From: Cyclobacteriaceae bacterium
GTDB taxonomy: Bacteria > Bacteroidota > Bacteroidia > Cytophagales > Cyclobacteriaceae
DNA: 39,029 bases
NCBI GenBank assembly: GCA_013373335.1
Contig: JABXHZ010000336.1
Coordinates: 1 to 39,029 of the forward strand
Direction of reading: 5' to 3'
Below, in pieces: positions 1 through 8,778 of the stretch (position 1 is its first letter; the number at the start of each line of letters is the position of its first letter). Position numbers and translations under genes: made by a program. A model generated the notes under the pieces. That model worked only from the letters and a program-made list of their open reading frames with translations, had not been told where the DNA came from and made no database searches.

Positions 1-467
1 TTGACTTGATTGGGGCAAATATTACCGAGTTTATAGAAGCACCCGGTGACCTGAGCAGAAAGAAAAACGTTCCTGAAAAACACGAGGATATTATTCGATT
101 TGCATTTAAAAGATGCCCTTTTAATCACCCTACTGTCTTCTTTAGAAAATCGGCCATTTTGGAGGTAGGATCTTATCAATCAATGATCTTGTTTGAGGAT
201 TATTACTTATGGTTTCGATTGATTAAGGCGGGAAAGAGATTTCATAATCTTCAAGATTCTCTGCTTGATTTTCGACTAGGAAAAGATATGCTGGGCCGTA
301 GACAGGGCTTGCAATATGGCTTAAATGAAGCAAGGTTTTTTCTACTTGCATATCGAGAAGGACTAATACCATTCAATTCACTAGTTCGATTTCTTCTTCG
401 ATTTCCTATACGTATTATGCCTCGTTGGTTCACCTTGTTTGTTTATAATACCTTTTTGAGGAAATAA
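1..467 (+). CDS. Family 2 glycosyltransferase, C-terminal part (5' truncated)
   Basis: The reading frame is open from the first base, so the gene starts upstream of the window; the TTG at base 6 in the ORF track is only the first possible start inside it. About 154 residues remain. The segment NHPTVFFRKSAILEVGSY followed by EDYYLWFRL is the usual C-terminal half of GT2 (GT-A fold) transferases of the AmsE/EPS type. There the E-D pair supplies the catalytic base region that binds the acceptor. The nucleotide-binding half with the DXD motif lies off the window, so donor and acceptor cannot be judged. The gene ends 2 bp before the wzi-like gene, so the two are probably co-transcribed. The terminator after wzi suggests this pair closes an upstream transcription unit of the same polysaccharide region. 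Confidence 0.88.
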   Translation, partial: DLIGANITEFIEAPGDLSRKKNVPEKHEDIIRFAFKRCPFNHPTVFFRKSAILEVGSYQSMILFEDYYLWFRLIKAGKRFHNLQDSLLDFRLGKDMLGRRQGLQYGLNEARFFLLAYREGLIPFNSLVRFLLRFPIRIMPRWFTLFVYNTFLRK

Positions 468-469
468 AT

Positions 470-2140
470 TTGAAAAAAGGTCTCCTTTTTGTTGGGTCTT
501 GGCTCATTCTTTTCTTGAAGTCATATAGTCAACAGCTCAATGTTGGCCTTCCGATTTATGAAGAGTATTATCGGAGGCAACAGTTGGCTGGAGAGCTAGG
601 TAGTATGCATTCCTTTATGGTTCGTCCATTGAGGTTGCCAGAATTAAAAAAGGATTTGGAGGACGATCTATTTCTTCACATCGAAGAAGACGCGAAAATA
701 GATTTATTAGCTCTTCCTTTAATATCTCAAAATACCTACAATTCCAAGAGACCGTACGGTTGGGGTAATAAAGGGATGCTTCCCAATGTTGGGTTTCAGA
801 CATATCTAAGTACAGGGATATTTGCAAAACTTGGATTTTTTGAATTACAATTGCAGCCGGAGTTTGTTTTTGGACAAAACAGGCCATTTATAGGCTTTGG
901 GAGTGATTTTTCGACCCCAGTTCTACAATCAAGGTTCTTCTATTGGAATAATGGAGATTACCCTGAGCGATTTGGGACGAGTTCAAATAGTCGTGCATGG
1001 TGGGGACAATCTTCAGCAAAATTTAATTTCATCGCCTTTGCTATTGGAATTTCCACTGAAAATATTTGGTGGGGGCCAGGGCAATTCAATTCACTGACAT
1101 TTAGCGATAATGCAGAGGGTTTTCCGCATATTACTTTAGAGACCAGAAAGCCTGCAAAAACCTTCCTTGGGAATTTTGAAGGTCAATTGATTGTGGGACG
1201 TCTGGAAAATAGTTTGCAGCCGCCTACACAAATTGATTTTTTGAATCAACGATACTTCAAAGAATTTGATGGCGATTGGCGGTATTTAAATGGAATTTCG
1301 ATCAGTTATAATCCCATATTTCTCCCAAATCTGTTTTTTGGTTTTAGCAGGACCTTTCAACAGTACAATAGCCTCAAAGGAGTTAAGTTTTTAGATTGGT
1401 TTCCGATTTTTGAAGTATTTCAAAAGGAAGGCTTGTTTTCAAATGGTAATTCCGTTAGCTATGATAGCAAAGGTCAGGATCAGCAAGTTGTAGTTTCTTT
1501 TAGATACTTGGTTCCCTCAGCCAAATTTGAAATTTATGGAGAATATGGGCGTAGAGATCACGCTTTTAATTGGCGGGAGTTTATTCTTAATCCCGAACAT
1601 GCCCGAGCGTATTTGATTGGCTTTCAAAAATTGATAGCCTTAAAGAACGCGGATGATTTCCTTCAAATAAGAGGAGAATACACCCACCAGCAGGAATCTG
1701 TCAATCGGTACATTCGGTATCCTGGCCTAATAGGTAATCAGACTTGGCATACGCACGGGCTTGCACGAGGCTTTGTGAATAGGGGGGAAGCTTTGGGAGT
1801 AGGAGCCGGAGTGGGATCGAATGTAATGACCTTCGAAATATCAAAAGTCTCTAAACTTAATAAGCGGGGAATCCTTCTAGAACGTCTTGCAAATCATCAG
1901 GATTTCTTCTACCGAGCATTTGGTAGAAGTTCTGGGAGACAGCCATGGATTGACTACAGTATCGGTTTATTGTGGGATCATTCTTTCGAAAAATTGACTA
2001 TGGGGACTAAAATTCAACTTATCTCCAGTTACAATTATCAGTGGAAATCGAATTTAAATGGAAGTCGAGATTTTGTACAAAATGAGCTTGATTTTGCACT
2101 CTATTTAAATCTAAATCTTCTCTATCGGTTTGGGAATTGA
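470..2140 (+). CDS. wzi: Capsule assembly Wzi-family outer-membrane protein
   Basis: The predicted product is a 556-residue protein. Wzi-type proteins are outer-membrane beta-barrels that help hold capsular or exopolysaccharide at the cell surface. The N-terminus has Lys2-Lys3, a hydrophobic stretch and a likely signal-peptidase I site after SYS (about residue 20). The rest is rich in aromatic, alternating beta-strand segments. Motifs typical of the family in Bacteroidota are visible: GWGNKGMLPN, STENIWWGPG and the NSLTFSDNAEGFPH stretch. The chosen start is TTG at 470, because it sits just ahead of the signal peptide and 2 bp after the preceding stop; no ATG lies near. The gene is followed by a clear hairpin plus T-run terminator. 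The Wzi assignment is confident. Whether the glycan it binds is the one made by the downstream operon is inferred from position. Confidence 0.88.
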   Translation: MKKGLLFVGSWLILFLKSYSQQLNVGLPIYEEYYRRQQLAGELGSMHSFMVRPLRLPELKKDLEDDLFLHIEEDAKIDLLALPLISQNTYNSKRPYGWGNKGMLPNVGFQTYLSTGIFAKLGFFELQLQPEFVFGQNRPFIGFGSDFSTPVLQSRFFYWNNGDYPERFGTSSNSRAWWGQSSAKFNFIAFAIGISTENIWWGPGQFNSLTFSDNAEGFPHITLETRKPAKTFLGNFEGQLIVGRLENSLQPPTQIDFLNQRYFKEFDGDWRYLNGISISYNPIFLPNLFFGFSRTFQQYNSLKGVKFLDWFPIFEVFQKEGLFSNGNSVSYDSKGQDQQVVVSFRYLVPSAKFEIYGEYGRRDHAFNWREFILNPEHARAYLIGFQKLIALKNADDFLQIRGEYTHQQESVNRYIRYPGLIGNQTWHTHGLARGFVNRGEALGVGAGVGSNVMTFEISKVSKLNKRGILLERLANHQDFFYRAFGRSSGRQPWIDYSIGLLWDHSFEKLTMGTKIQLISSYNYQWKSNLNGSRDFVQNELDFALYLNLNLLYRFGN

Positions 2141-2181
2141 AATTGGAAGTAGAGGTTTTTTTTCAAGCCTTTTCTATTAGT

Positions 2182-2211
2182 TTTGCCCTGAGTTTGAAGT
2201 GAGTAACTTTG
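2182..2211 (+). promoter_or_regulatory. Candidate Bacteroidota sigma-A promoter for the main operon
   Basis: TTTG at 2182-2185 is followed after 18 bases by TAACTTTG at 2204-2211. Known Bacteroidota housekeeping promoters have the form TTTG-N17-19-TAnnTTTG, so both boxes match. Transcription would start near 2216-2218 and give a leader of about 145 nt before the dehydrogenase ATG at 2363. A caveat is that the -7 box lies within the stem-loop of the upstream terminator, so the match could be chance. Confidence 0.4.
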
Positions 2212-2228
2212 GTACTCACTTTTTATCT
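2197..2228 (+). terminator. Intrinsic terminator after the wzi-like gene
   Basis: The arms AAGTGAGTA and TACTCACTT are perfect inverted repeats of 9 bp around the 7-base loop ACTTTGG. They run straight into a T-rich tail (TTTTTATCTTT). This is the textbook form of a rho-independent terminator on the + strand. It lies about 57 bp after the wzi-like stop and separates that unit from the polysaccharide operon. Confidence 0.75.
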
Positions 2229-2268
2229 TTTCGGTCCTCAGTATAAGTTGATTTTGAGGACTGAAAAG
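2227..2268. promoter_or_regulatory. Second long hairpin in the leader region
   Basis: CTTTTCGGTCCTCA (2227-2240) and TGAGGACTGAAAAG (2255-2268) pair over 14 bp with a single G-U, around a 14-base loop. No T-run follows on either strand, so it is not an ordinary terminator. If the promoter at 2182-2211 is real, this hairpin would sit about 10 nt from the 5' end of the operon mRNA. It could then stabilise the transcript or act in attenuation. It could instead be an operator dyad. The rest of the spacer (2269-2362) shows nothing recognisable. Confidence 0.5.
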
Positions 2269-2362
2269 GATTATGACTAGTAGACTTCTAGGTTTCAAGG
2301 TGAATTGGAACTGAAAGGGCGAAGCTGTACTAGGATTTTAACTTATAAAACTATTAGTATTT

Positions 2363-3661
2363 ATGCTTAAACCACTTAATGAATCAAAAATCGGTATCAT
2401 AGGACTTGGATATGTGGGTCTGCCATTGGCTGTAGAATTTGCCAAAAAGTTCCCTGTTATCGGTTTTGATATAGATCAAAAGAGGATAAATGATTTAAAT
2501 AATGGGCACGATTTCACGCTAGAGGTAGAAGATGAATTACTTCAATCAGTTCTAGTGAATAGTAGACCAGAAATAGGGTCAAAAGGACTGTTTAATACGG
2601 CTGTATCTGAGGATCTATCAGATTGTAATATTTATATTGTTACAGTTCCAACCCCTACAGATAGGCACAACCGCCCAGTATTGACTCCGATGATCAAGGC
2701 TTCGGAGAATATTGCAAAATATCTCAAAAAGGGAGATGTAGTCATCTATGAATCTACGGTATACCCAGGGGTGACAGAAGATGATTGTGTACCTGTTTTA
2801 GAGAGAATCTCAGGATTAAAATACAATGAAGACTTCTTTGCAGGTTATTCACCAGAGAGAATCAACCCTGGGGATAAGGAACATACCGTTGCCAAAATCC
2901 TGAAAGTGACGTCAGGAAGCACGCCGGAGGTTGCTGAGTACGTTGATCAGCTTTACAAAACAGTAATCATCGCAGGTACGCATAAGGCTTCTTCAATTAA
3001 GGTCGCCGAAGCTGCAAAAGTGATTGAAAACTCACAACGCGATATCAATATTGCCTTCGTAAACGAACTTTCAAAAATCTTCAATCTTTTAGGTATCGAT
3101 ACTAATGAGGTCCTTGAGGCTGCCGGTACTAAGTGGAATTTCTTGAAGTTTAAGCCGGGTTTGGTTGGTGGACATTGTATTGGAGTTGATCCTTTTTATC
3201 TTGCTCAAAAAGCCCAAGAAGTAGGGTATCATCCAGAGATCATATTGGCAGGAAGAAGGCTTAATGATAGTATGGGTAAGCATGTAGCTACTGAAACGAT
3301 TAAACACATGATGCGCAAGGATCTAAAAGTAATCGACTCAAAAGTTTTGATTTTAGGCTTTACCTTTAAAGAGGATTGTCCAGATGTTAGAAATACCCGT
3401 GTTATAGATATTTATCGCGAATTAAGATCATTTGATATGGAAGTTGATGTTTATGATCCTTGGGCTAATGCTTTTGAAGTTAGGCATGAGTACGGATTGG
3501 ATTTATTACCAAGTTTAATTGAGATTAATTCTTACTCAGCGATTATTTTGGCAGTTGCTCATAAAGAATTCAAAGACTTAAAAATTGAAAAATCTGATCA
3601 ACAGGTGGTTTTTGATGTAAAGGGCGTTTTACCAAAAGAAAATGTTGACGCTAGGCTTTAG
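2363..3661 (+). CDS. tviB: UDP-N-acetylhexosamine 6-dehydrogenase (TviB/WbpO type)
   Basis: A 432-residue enzyme of the UDP-glucose/GDP-mannose dehydrogenase superfamily. It oxidises C6 of a UDP-HexNAc to the uronic acid, using two NAD+ per sugar, in the cytoplasm. The Rossmann motif [13 protein letters not shown] is at residues 11-23, the central domain carries the [15 protein letters not shown] helix, and the catalytic cysteine is Cys272 in GGHCIGVDP. The C-terminal domain has [16 protein letters not shown]. The overall pattern, including RRLNDSMG, fits the TviB/WbpO branch (UDP-GlcNAc or UDP-GalNAc) rather than the UDP-glucose branch; the substrate epimer cannot be told by eye. It is the first gene after the terminator, so it probably opens the operon. 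Its product would supply a HexNAc-uronic acid to the polymer, possibly amidated by one of the two AsnB-like enzymes. Confidence 0.92.
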   Translation: MLKPLNESKIGIIGLGYVGLPLAVEFAKKFPVIGFDIDQKRINDLNNGHDFTLEVEDELLQSVLVNSRPEIGSKGLFNTAVSEDLSDCNIYIVTVPTPTDRHNRPVLTPMIKASENIAKYLKKGDVVIYESTVYPGVTEDDCVPVLERISGLKYNEDFFAGYSPERINPGDKEHTVAKILKVTSGSTPEVAEYVDQLYKTVIIAGTHKASSIKVAEAAKVIENSQRDINIAFVNELSKIFNLLGIDTNEVLEAAGTKWNFLKFKPGLVGGHCIGVDPFYLAQKAQEVGYHPEIILAGRRLNDSMGKHVATETIKHMMRKDLKVIDSKVLILGFTFKEDCPDVRNTRVIDIYRELRSFDMEVDVYDPWANAFEVRHEYGLDLLPSLIEINSYSAIILAVAHKEFKDLKIEKSDQQVVFDVKGVLPKENVDARL

Positions 3662-3698
3662 TAAAATATCATCAAAAACAAAAATCTAAGTTTATTCT

Positions 3699-3706
3699 TA
3701 TTTTTG
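3699..3706 (+). promoter_or_regulatory. Weak candidate -7 box ahead of the wza-like gene
   Basis: The 81-bp gap between the dehydrogenase and the wza-like gene contains TATTTTTG, which fits the Bacteroidota TAnnTTTG -7 consensus and would start RNA about 30 nt before the ATG. No TTG is found 17-19 bases upstream, so this is only a half match. An internal promoter is possible because this is one of the larger gaps in the operon. Confidence 0.2.
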
Positions 3707-3742
3707 GATTCTATTAAAAACTTCTAATTCATTTTCTATTTA

Positions 3743-4567
3743 ATGAGAAATTTTCTAAATGCTTTTACTTTAAGCCTTGGAATAGGCGTTCTACTCTTTT
3801 CATGCGTTTCTAATGAAAAGTTAATTTATATGCAGGATCTTGAAGAAAGTGATGGGCCCTTGGTAGAGTCTAGTTCAAAATATCCCTATCAAACAGAGGA
3901 ATATTTACTTCAGGTAAATGATATAGTAGAAGTAAATATTAAAACGACTGATGAGAGGTTAAATTTAGTTTTTAGCGCTGTGAATAACGATGCCCAAAAT
4001 CAAGCCATGATGGGGGGGAACCAAGGGGCCGGGGATGCGTTTTTCATGAATGGATATACTCTTGATGAAGAAGGAATGGTAGAAATTCCATTGATAGGTA
4101 AAGTCAAATTCCTGGGTTTAACAACTGAAGAAGCCAAAAAGGTCGTTGAAGAAAAGGTTTCGAAAATTATAAATCCTGGAGAGTTTTTTATTAGAGTAAG
4201 ATTAGGAGGAATACGATTTAGTGCATTAGGTGAATTTAATCAGTCAGGAAAATATACAATATTGCAAAATAGAGTAACTATTTTTGAGGCAATAGCATTT
4301 GCAGGTGATTTGAGTAGAGTTGCTAAAAGAGACGAAGTTTACTTGGTGAGGCAATATCCTGATGGGTCACAAATTCATAAAATAAATCTTTTAGATAGGA
4401 ATTTGCTGGGTTCCGAATATTATTTTTTGAGGCCCAATGATATGATTTATGCAGAACCTATGAAAGTAAGAGAAATTGGTGCGGGAAATAATTTAGTTGA
4501 GACCTTAACTCTATTAACGACTTCAATTACGGCGATTGCATTAATACTAACATTAGTAAAAAATTAA
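3743..4567 (+). CDS. wza: Polysaccharide export outer-membrane lipoprotein (Wza-like)
   Basis: A 274-residue protein of the polysaccharide biosynthesis/export (OPX) family. It would form the periplasm-to-surface channel for the polymer together with the Wzc-like protein encoded next. The lipobox LLFSC places the acylated cysteine at residue 21. The Poly_export domain begins at YLLQVNDIVEVNI, and an SLBB-like segment follows (IRFSALGEFNQSGKY, then TIFEAIAFAGDL). The C-terminus ends in a hydrophobic helix (LTLLTTSITAIALILTLV), as in Wza homologues, where it crosses the outer membrane. It is shorter than E. coli Wza (about 380 residues), which is usual for Bacteroidota versions. Ten bases separate it from the kinase gene, the standard wza-wzc order. 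Confidence 0.92.
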   Translation: MRNFLNAFTLSLGIGVLLFSCVSNEKLIYMQDLEESDGPLVESSSKYPYQTEEYLLQVNDIVEVNIKTTDERLNLVFSAVNNDAQNQAMMGGNQGAGDAFFMNGYTLDEEGMVEIPLIGKVKFLGLTTEEAKKVVEEKVSKIINPGEFFIRVRLGGIRFSALGEFNQSGKYTILQNRVTIFEAIAFAGDLSRVAKRDEVYLVRQYPDGSQIHKINLLDRNLLGSEYYFLRPNDMIYAEPMKVREIGAGNNLVETLTLLTTSITAIALILTLVKN

Positions 4568-4577
4568 TTTTAAAAAT

Positions 4578-6941
4578 ATGAGTTCTGACCTAGAGGAAAG
4601 CGATTTTTTCCATGAGGAAGATAGTAGTTTTGATCTAAAAGCGCTTTTTCCAAAAATTCTCAAAATATGGCCCTTTATTTTAGGAAATATTGCCATATTT
4701 CTTGGAGCAGCTTTTTACTATACGAACACAACTGTCCCTGCCTATCTTGTATCTAGTAAATTTTTTATTAAGGAGCAGGAAAGTGCATTGTCTCTTTTCG
4801 AAAATCCCGCTTTGGGAGGGCAACAAGGTATTGGGATTACCAATGAAATTATCATCCTAAAGTCTAGACCAATTGCCGAGGCAACACTTGTCCAATTGGA
4901 TTTTGATGTGGAATATTATGAGCAAGGCAGATTTATAAAAAGGGAAGTTTTCCGAAAAACCCCTATTGTTGTTGAAGTGGATTGGGATTCACCTCAATTA
5001 TTGGATGGAATGATTGAGGTGAGATGGGAAAATCCAGAGGAATTTACTCTTGTATTTGACGACAAAAATTACTCTCAATATTTTCCGGATGGAAGTATTA
5101 GGGAGGGAATCCCAAATACAGGAGGAACCTATAAGTTCAACGAATGGATTGAAACTCCACAATTCAAAGTCAAAATCAGCAATACGTCAAACCAAGATTC
5201 AGGTCAGGCATATTATAAGGTTAGAGATAAAAATTACCTAATAAGTAAGTATTCTGGAGGATTGATCGTGGATTTGGAAGAAAAGAATTCTTCTATTTTA
5301 AATTTAAGTATGGCAGTTCCTAATATTGAAAAAGGGCAAACTTACTTAAATGCCTTGATGGAAACATATCTGGAGCTTGAGCTTCAGGAGAAAAATGAAA
5401 TTGCTAATAGGACGATCAATTTTATTGACAAACAAGTAGCTGGAGTAGCCGATTCATTATCTCAGTTTGAAAACAAAATTCAGAATTTTAGATCTAGCAA
5501 TAAGATTTATAACCTGAATAATGAGAGTAGCACTGTTTATAGTGCCTTAACCGAAATTGAGGCAGATCTGGCTAATGCAAATTTAAAGAGCAGATATTAT
5601 CAAAGTCTGAAAGATTACTTAGTAAGGGAGAATTATAATGAAATAGTAGTGCCTTCTGGTTTGGGTATTGAAGATCCTTACCTGAATGGCTTAATTGAAA
5701 ATTTACTTTCTGTTCAAGTTGAGAGGTCAAGGTTAATGGCGACTCAGACTGAATTATCTCCAGCAGTTAGGGAAGCCAATAAAAAGCTTGATGACCTTAA
5801 TAAGTCCATCAGGGAAATTCTAGATAATGTGGACTTGAATAATAAGATGACGATTACTGATTTAGAGCAAAGAAAATCAGAGATTGAGTCTTCATTTAGA
5901 AATCTTCCACAGGCAGAACAAAATTTGATCGCTTTGCAAAGGCAGGCGGATTTATCTGAAAGCATTTATAATTTTTTAAGCGAGAAAAGAGCTGAATCGG
6001 CAATTACTAAGGCCTCAAACAGACCTAACAATAAAATAATCGAATTTGCGAAAACTATTGGGGGGCCTGTTTCTCCAAAGCCTCAGCGTAACTATCTGTT
6101 TGCATTTTTCTGTGGGTTGATTCTCCCAATTATGTTTGTAGTAGCAAGGGAATTGTTTAGAGTCAAAATTGAGGACATTTCTTATTTGGAGAAACGACTT
6201 AAAATTCCAGTGATTGCAACTATCCTAAAGAATAAGGAAGAAAGCAACTTGGTAGTTTTTAAAAATGGAAAATCAGGCATTTCAGAATCTTTCCGATCCC
6301 TTAGGGCCAATATTAGGTATTTGATGCAGAAAGATAAGCAAGTTACGGTCATGCTAACTTCCACCATTTCAAGTGAAGGGAAAACTTTCTGTGCGATGAA
6401 CTTAGCCTCAGTTTATTCATTGACCGGTAAAAAAACCATTCTGGTAGGCTGTGATATGAGAAAACCTAAGATTTTTGATGATTTTGGAATTAAAAATGAC
6501 ATAGGATTATCGACTGTTTTGAGTAATCAGGTAGGAAATTGGAGTGAAGCGGTTCAAAAGTCTGAATTCGATAACCTAGATATTTTGGTGTCTGGCCCTA
6601 TCCCTCCAAATCCAGCAGAATTGCTGTCTGGTTCGAATTTTGAAAAACTTGTTTCGCAACTGAAAGAGGTTTATGATGTAATTATTTTGGATACTCCTCC
6701 AATTGGTTTGGTGAGTGAAACCATCGAGTTATTGAATTTTGTAGATCTTACTCTTTTTGTATTCAGACAGGATTATAGCCAAAGAAATTTTATTGATGCG
6801 CTTAACGGATTGAAAACTGGGAAAGGTATTAAGAATATATATGCGCTGTTTAATGGAGTTGATGGCAAAGGCGTAACTTATGGTTATGGGTATAGCTATG
6901 GTTACGGTTATGGATATTATAGCGACGACAAAAAAAAGTAA
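4578..6941 (+). CDS. wzc: Wzc-like polysaccharide co-polymerase with tyrosine autokinase domain
   Basis: A 787-residue inner-membrane protein (PCP-2a family) that controls polymer length and couples Wzy polymerisation to Wza export. The N-terminal Wzz-type segment has a first membrane helix at about residues 31-50. A long periplasmic coiled-coil region follows (about 265-470), and a second helix lies at about 504-525 (YLFAFFCGLILPIMFVVA). The cytoplasmic BY-kinase domain has Walker A STISSEGKTF (about 594-603), Walker A' VGCDMRKPKI (about 622) and Walker B VIILDTPPIG (about 699). It ends in a tyrosine cluster with eight Tyr in 14 residues, the usual autophosphorylation tail. All key motifs are present, so an active kinase is expected. 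Cycles of tail phosphorylation are known to govern export in this family. A dedicated Wzb-type phosphatase was not seen in the window. Confidence 0.94.
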   Translation: MSSDLEESDFFHEEDSSFDLKALFPKILKIWPFILGNIAIFLGAAFYYTNTTVPAYLVSSKFFIKEQESALSLFENPALGGQQGIGITNEIIILKSRPIAEATLVQLDFDVEYYEQGRFIKREVFRKTPIVVEVDWDSPQLLDGMIEVRWENPEEFTLVFDDKNYSQYFPDGSIREGIPNTGGTYKFNEWIETPQFKVKISNTSNQDSGQAYYKVRDKNYLISKYSGGLIVDLEEKNSSILNLSMAVPNIEKGQTYLNALMETYLELELQEKNEIANRTINFIDKQVAGVADSLSQFENKIQNFRSSNKIYNLNNESSTVYSALTEIEADLANANLKSRYYQSLKDYLVRENYNEIVVPSGLGIEDPYLNGLIENLLSVQVERSRLMATQTELSPAVREANKKLDDLNKSIREILDNVDLNNKMTITDLEQRKSEIESSFRNLPQAEQNLIALQRQADLSESIYNFLSEKRAESAITKASNRPNNKIIEFAKTIGGPVSPKPQRNYLFAFFCGLILPIMFVVARELFRVKIEDISYLEKRLKIPVIATILKNKEESNLVVFKNGKSGISESFRSLRANIRYLMQKDKQVTVMLTSTISSEGKTFCAMNLASVYSLTGKKTILVGCDMRKPKIFDDFGIKNDIGLSTVLSNQVGNWSEAVQKSEFDNLDILVSGPIPPNPAELLSGSNFEKLVSQLKEVYDVIILDTPPIGLVSETIELLNFVDLTLFVFRQDYSQRNFIDALNGLKTGKGIKNIYALFNGVDGKGVTYGYGYSYGYGYGYYSDDKKK
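6879..6920 (+). repeat. Tyr-Gly repeat encoding the Wzc phospho-tail
   Basis: Reiterated tat-ggt-type codons encode alternating Tyr and Gly/Ser followed by a final Tyr pair, just before the lysine-rich C-terminus. The near-identical hexamers are prone to slippage, so tail length may vary between strains. Confidence 0.7.
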
Positions 6942-6964
6942 AAAGTAATCTGAAGCAATTCTAA

Positions 6965-8761
6965 TTGAAGTTGATTTCAAAATACTTTAAACATTTTATT
7001 TTCTTTTATTCCTACCTAGGGAATAGAATTATTTTTCTAGTAGCATTAAGTTTAGTCGGTGGATTTTTGGATGGTTTTGGTTTAGCCTTATTCATCCCAT
7101 TGATCCAAGTAGCGGGAAAAGCACAGATAGATAAGGTGGAAGCGGAAGAGTCTCTAGGATCGTTAAACTTTTTGCTGGACTTTATTGCCTGGACAGGTTT
7201 TGAATTGACTGCTGTTGTAATTCTAGTCTTCCTTTTACTCATTTTTATTGTAAAAGGGCTTTTTAAATACTTAGAAAGCCATTATAAAGTGGTTGTTCAG
7301 ATGTTTTTTGTCAGGAAAATTAGATATCAAATGGTAGATAGTCTTGGCGATATGGAGTATCGAAATTTTCTAGGCTTGGACGCAGGCAGGGTTCAAAACA
7401 CACTTTCGGGTGAGATTTACAAAATAGTTTCAGCTTATGTAGCTTATTTTAATACGCTCCAGTCTTTTGTTTTACTTTTAGTTTATGTGGTTTTGGCTTT
7501 ACTTGCAAATTTTCAGTTTGCTTTAGTTGTCAGCGTAGGTGGATATTTATCAAATCTGATTTTCAAAATCATTTTTAGGTACACAGAATCCGCTTCCCTT
7601 AACAACAGTAAATTAAGCCATAAATATCAATCTTCTTTGATTCAAGCTGTTCATAATTTTAAATACCTAAAAGCAACAAATTATTTTCAGAAATATAAAA
7701 TCAAACTAAAAGATTATGTAGATCAAATAGAGCTTGAACAAAAGAAGATTGGGATCTTCAATGCGATTCTAATGGCCGCTAGAGAACCTTTAGTTATTGC
7801 CATTGTGGTAGCTGCAATTTTAGTGGAGATAAAACTTCTAAACGGAAACATTGCAGCCATCTTTTTGAGTTTAATGTTCTTCTACAGAGCCCTTAATTTT
7901 ATAATGTTGGTTCAGACCCATTGGCAAGCTTTTACTGCCAATTTAGGAGGACTTCATGTGGGATTAGAGCTTCTTAATGATCTTGAAAGAGGAAAGGAAA
8001 AGGATGATTCCAACATTATAGTGGAAGGAATAAAATCGATTTCACTTAACAAGGTTGGCTTTTACTATTCTCCAGAAAAGAATGTTCTTAAAAATATAGA
8101 TTTAGAAATTAAAAATAATCATTCTTATGCACTTGTTGGGAAAAGCGGAAGTGGCAAAACAACATTAACGAACCTTCTCGTCGGCTTAATTCATCCTACT
8201 TTTGGGGAGTTTACCTTGAATGGAAAACCACTGAGGTCCTATAACCTTTCCAGCTACAGGTCAAAAATAGGTTATATCACGCAAGAAGCAGTGATTTTTA
8301 ACGATACAGTATTTAATAACATTACATTCTGGGCTGAAAAAACGGAAGCAAATCAAAATAAGTTTATTAGAGCAATCGAACTAGCAAATCTTACTGAACT
8401 AGTAAATGGACTTCCAGAAAAAGAAAATACAATTCTTGGTGATAGTGGTGCTTTGATTTCCGGAGGCCAGAAGCAACGAATCTCTATAGCAAGAGAATTG
8501 TTTAAGGATGCTGAATTATTGATTTTTGATGAAGCAACTTCGGCTTTGGATAGTGAGACTGAAAAAATGATTCAAGAAAATATTGATTCATTAAAAGGAT
8601 CATGTAATATAGTATTGATTGCACATAGGCTTAGCACGGTTAAAAATGCTGATGAAATTCTCCTTATGAATGACGGGGAAGTTGAATGTAGGGGTACTTT
8701 TGCAGAACTTTTATCTGAAAGCAAAACTTTCAAATCGATGGTTGAGCTTCAAGAGTTTTAA
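6965..8761 (+). CDS. ABC exporter (fused membrane and ATPase domains), candidate glycan flippase
   Basis: A 598-residue half-transporter of the MsbA/PglK type. Residues about 15-330 hold about six membrane helices. The C-terminal ATPase domain shows Walker A GKSGSGKTTL, the signature ISGGQKQRIS, Walker B LLIFDEATSALD and the switch histidine in IAHRLST. All catalytic motifs are intact. There is no N-terminal C39 peptidase domain, so a bacteriocin-type exporter is unlikely. It sits between the export genes (wza, wzc) and the sugar genes, and no Wzx-type (MATE-like) flippase is visible in 39 kb. By analogy with PglK of Campylobacter it may flip the undecaprenyl-linked repeat unit; this role is inferred from context. 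The start is TTG at 6965, 23 bp after wzc. The ABC exporter call is firm; the substrate is not. Confidence 0.88.
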   Translation: MKLISKYFKHFIFFYSYLGNRIIFLVALSLVGGFLDGFGLALFIPLIQVAGKAQIDKVEAEESLGSLNFLLDFIAWTGFELTAVVILVFLLLIFIVKGLFKYLESHYKVVVQMFFVRKIRYQMVDSLGDMEYRNFLGLDAGRVQNTLSGEIYKIVSAYVAYFNTLQSFVLLLVYVVLALLANFQFALVVSVGGYLSNLIFKIIFRYTESASLNNSKLSHKYQSSLIQAVHNFKYLKATNYFQKYKIKLKDYVDQIELEQKKIGIFNAILMAAREPLVIAIVVAAILVEIKLLNGNIAAIFLSLMFFYRALNFIMLVQTHWQAFTANLGGLHVGLELLNDLERGKEKDDSNIIVEGIKSISLNKVGFYYSPEKNVLKNIDLEIKNNHSYALVGKSGSGKTTLTNLLVGLIHPTFGEFTLNGKPLRSYNLSSYRSKIGYITQEAVIFNDTVFNNITFWAEKTEANQNKFIRAIELANLTELVNGLPEKENTILGDSGALISGGQKQRISIARELFKDAELLIFDEATSALDSETEKMIQENIDSLKGSCNIVLIAHRLSTVKNADEILLMNDGEVECRGTFAELLSESKTFKSMVELQEF

Positions 8762-8778
8762 TTTCTTAGCATAGAAAC

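Noticed and set aside
897-1097. 66-aa + strand ORF inside the wzi-like gene
   Set aside because: Fully covered by the recognised Wzi reading frame; its translation resembles no known protein.
6729-6980. 83-aa minus-strand ORF over the end of wzc
   Set aside because: Shadow of the Tyr-Gly repeat, giving a hydrophobic Ile-rich translation by codon complement; no support for a real minus-strand gene.
6965-8761. ABC transporter as a peptide or bacteriocin exporter
   Set aside because: No N-terminal C39 peptidase domain, no precursor peptide gene nearby, and the surroundings are all polysaccharide genes.
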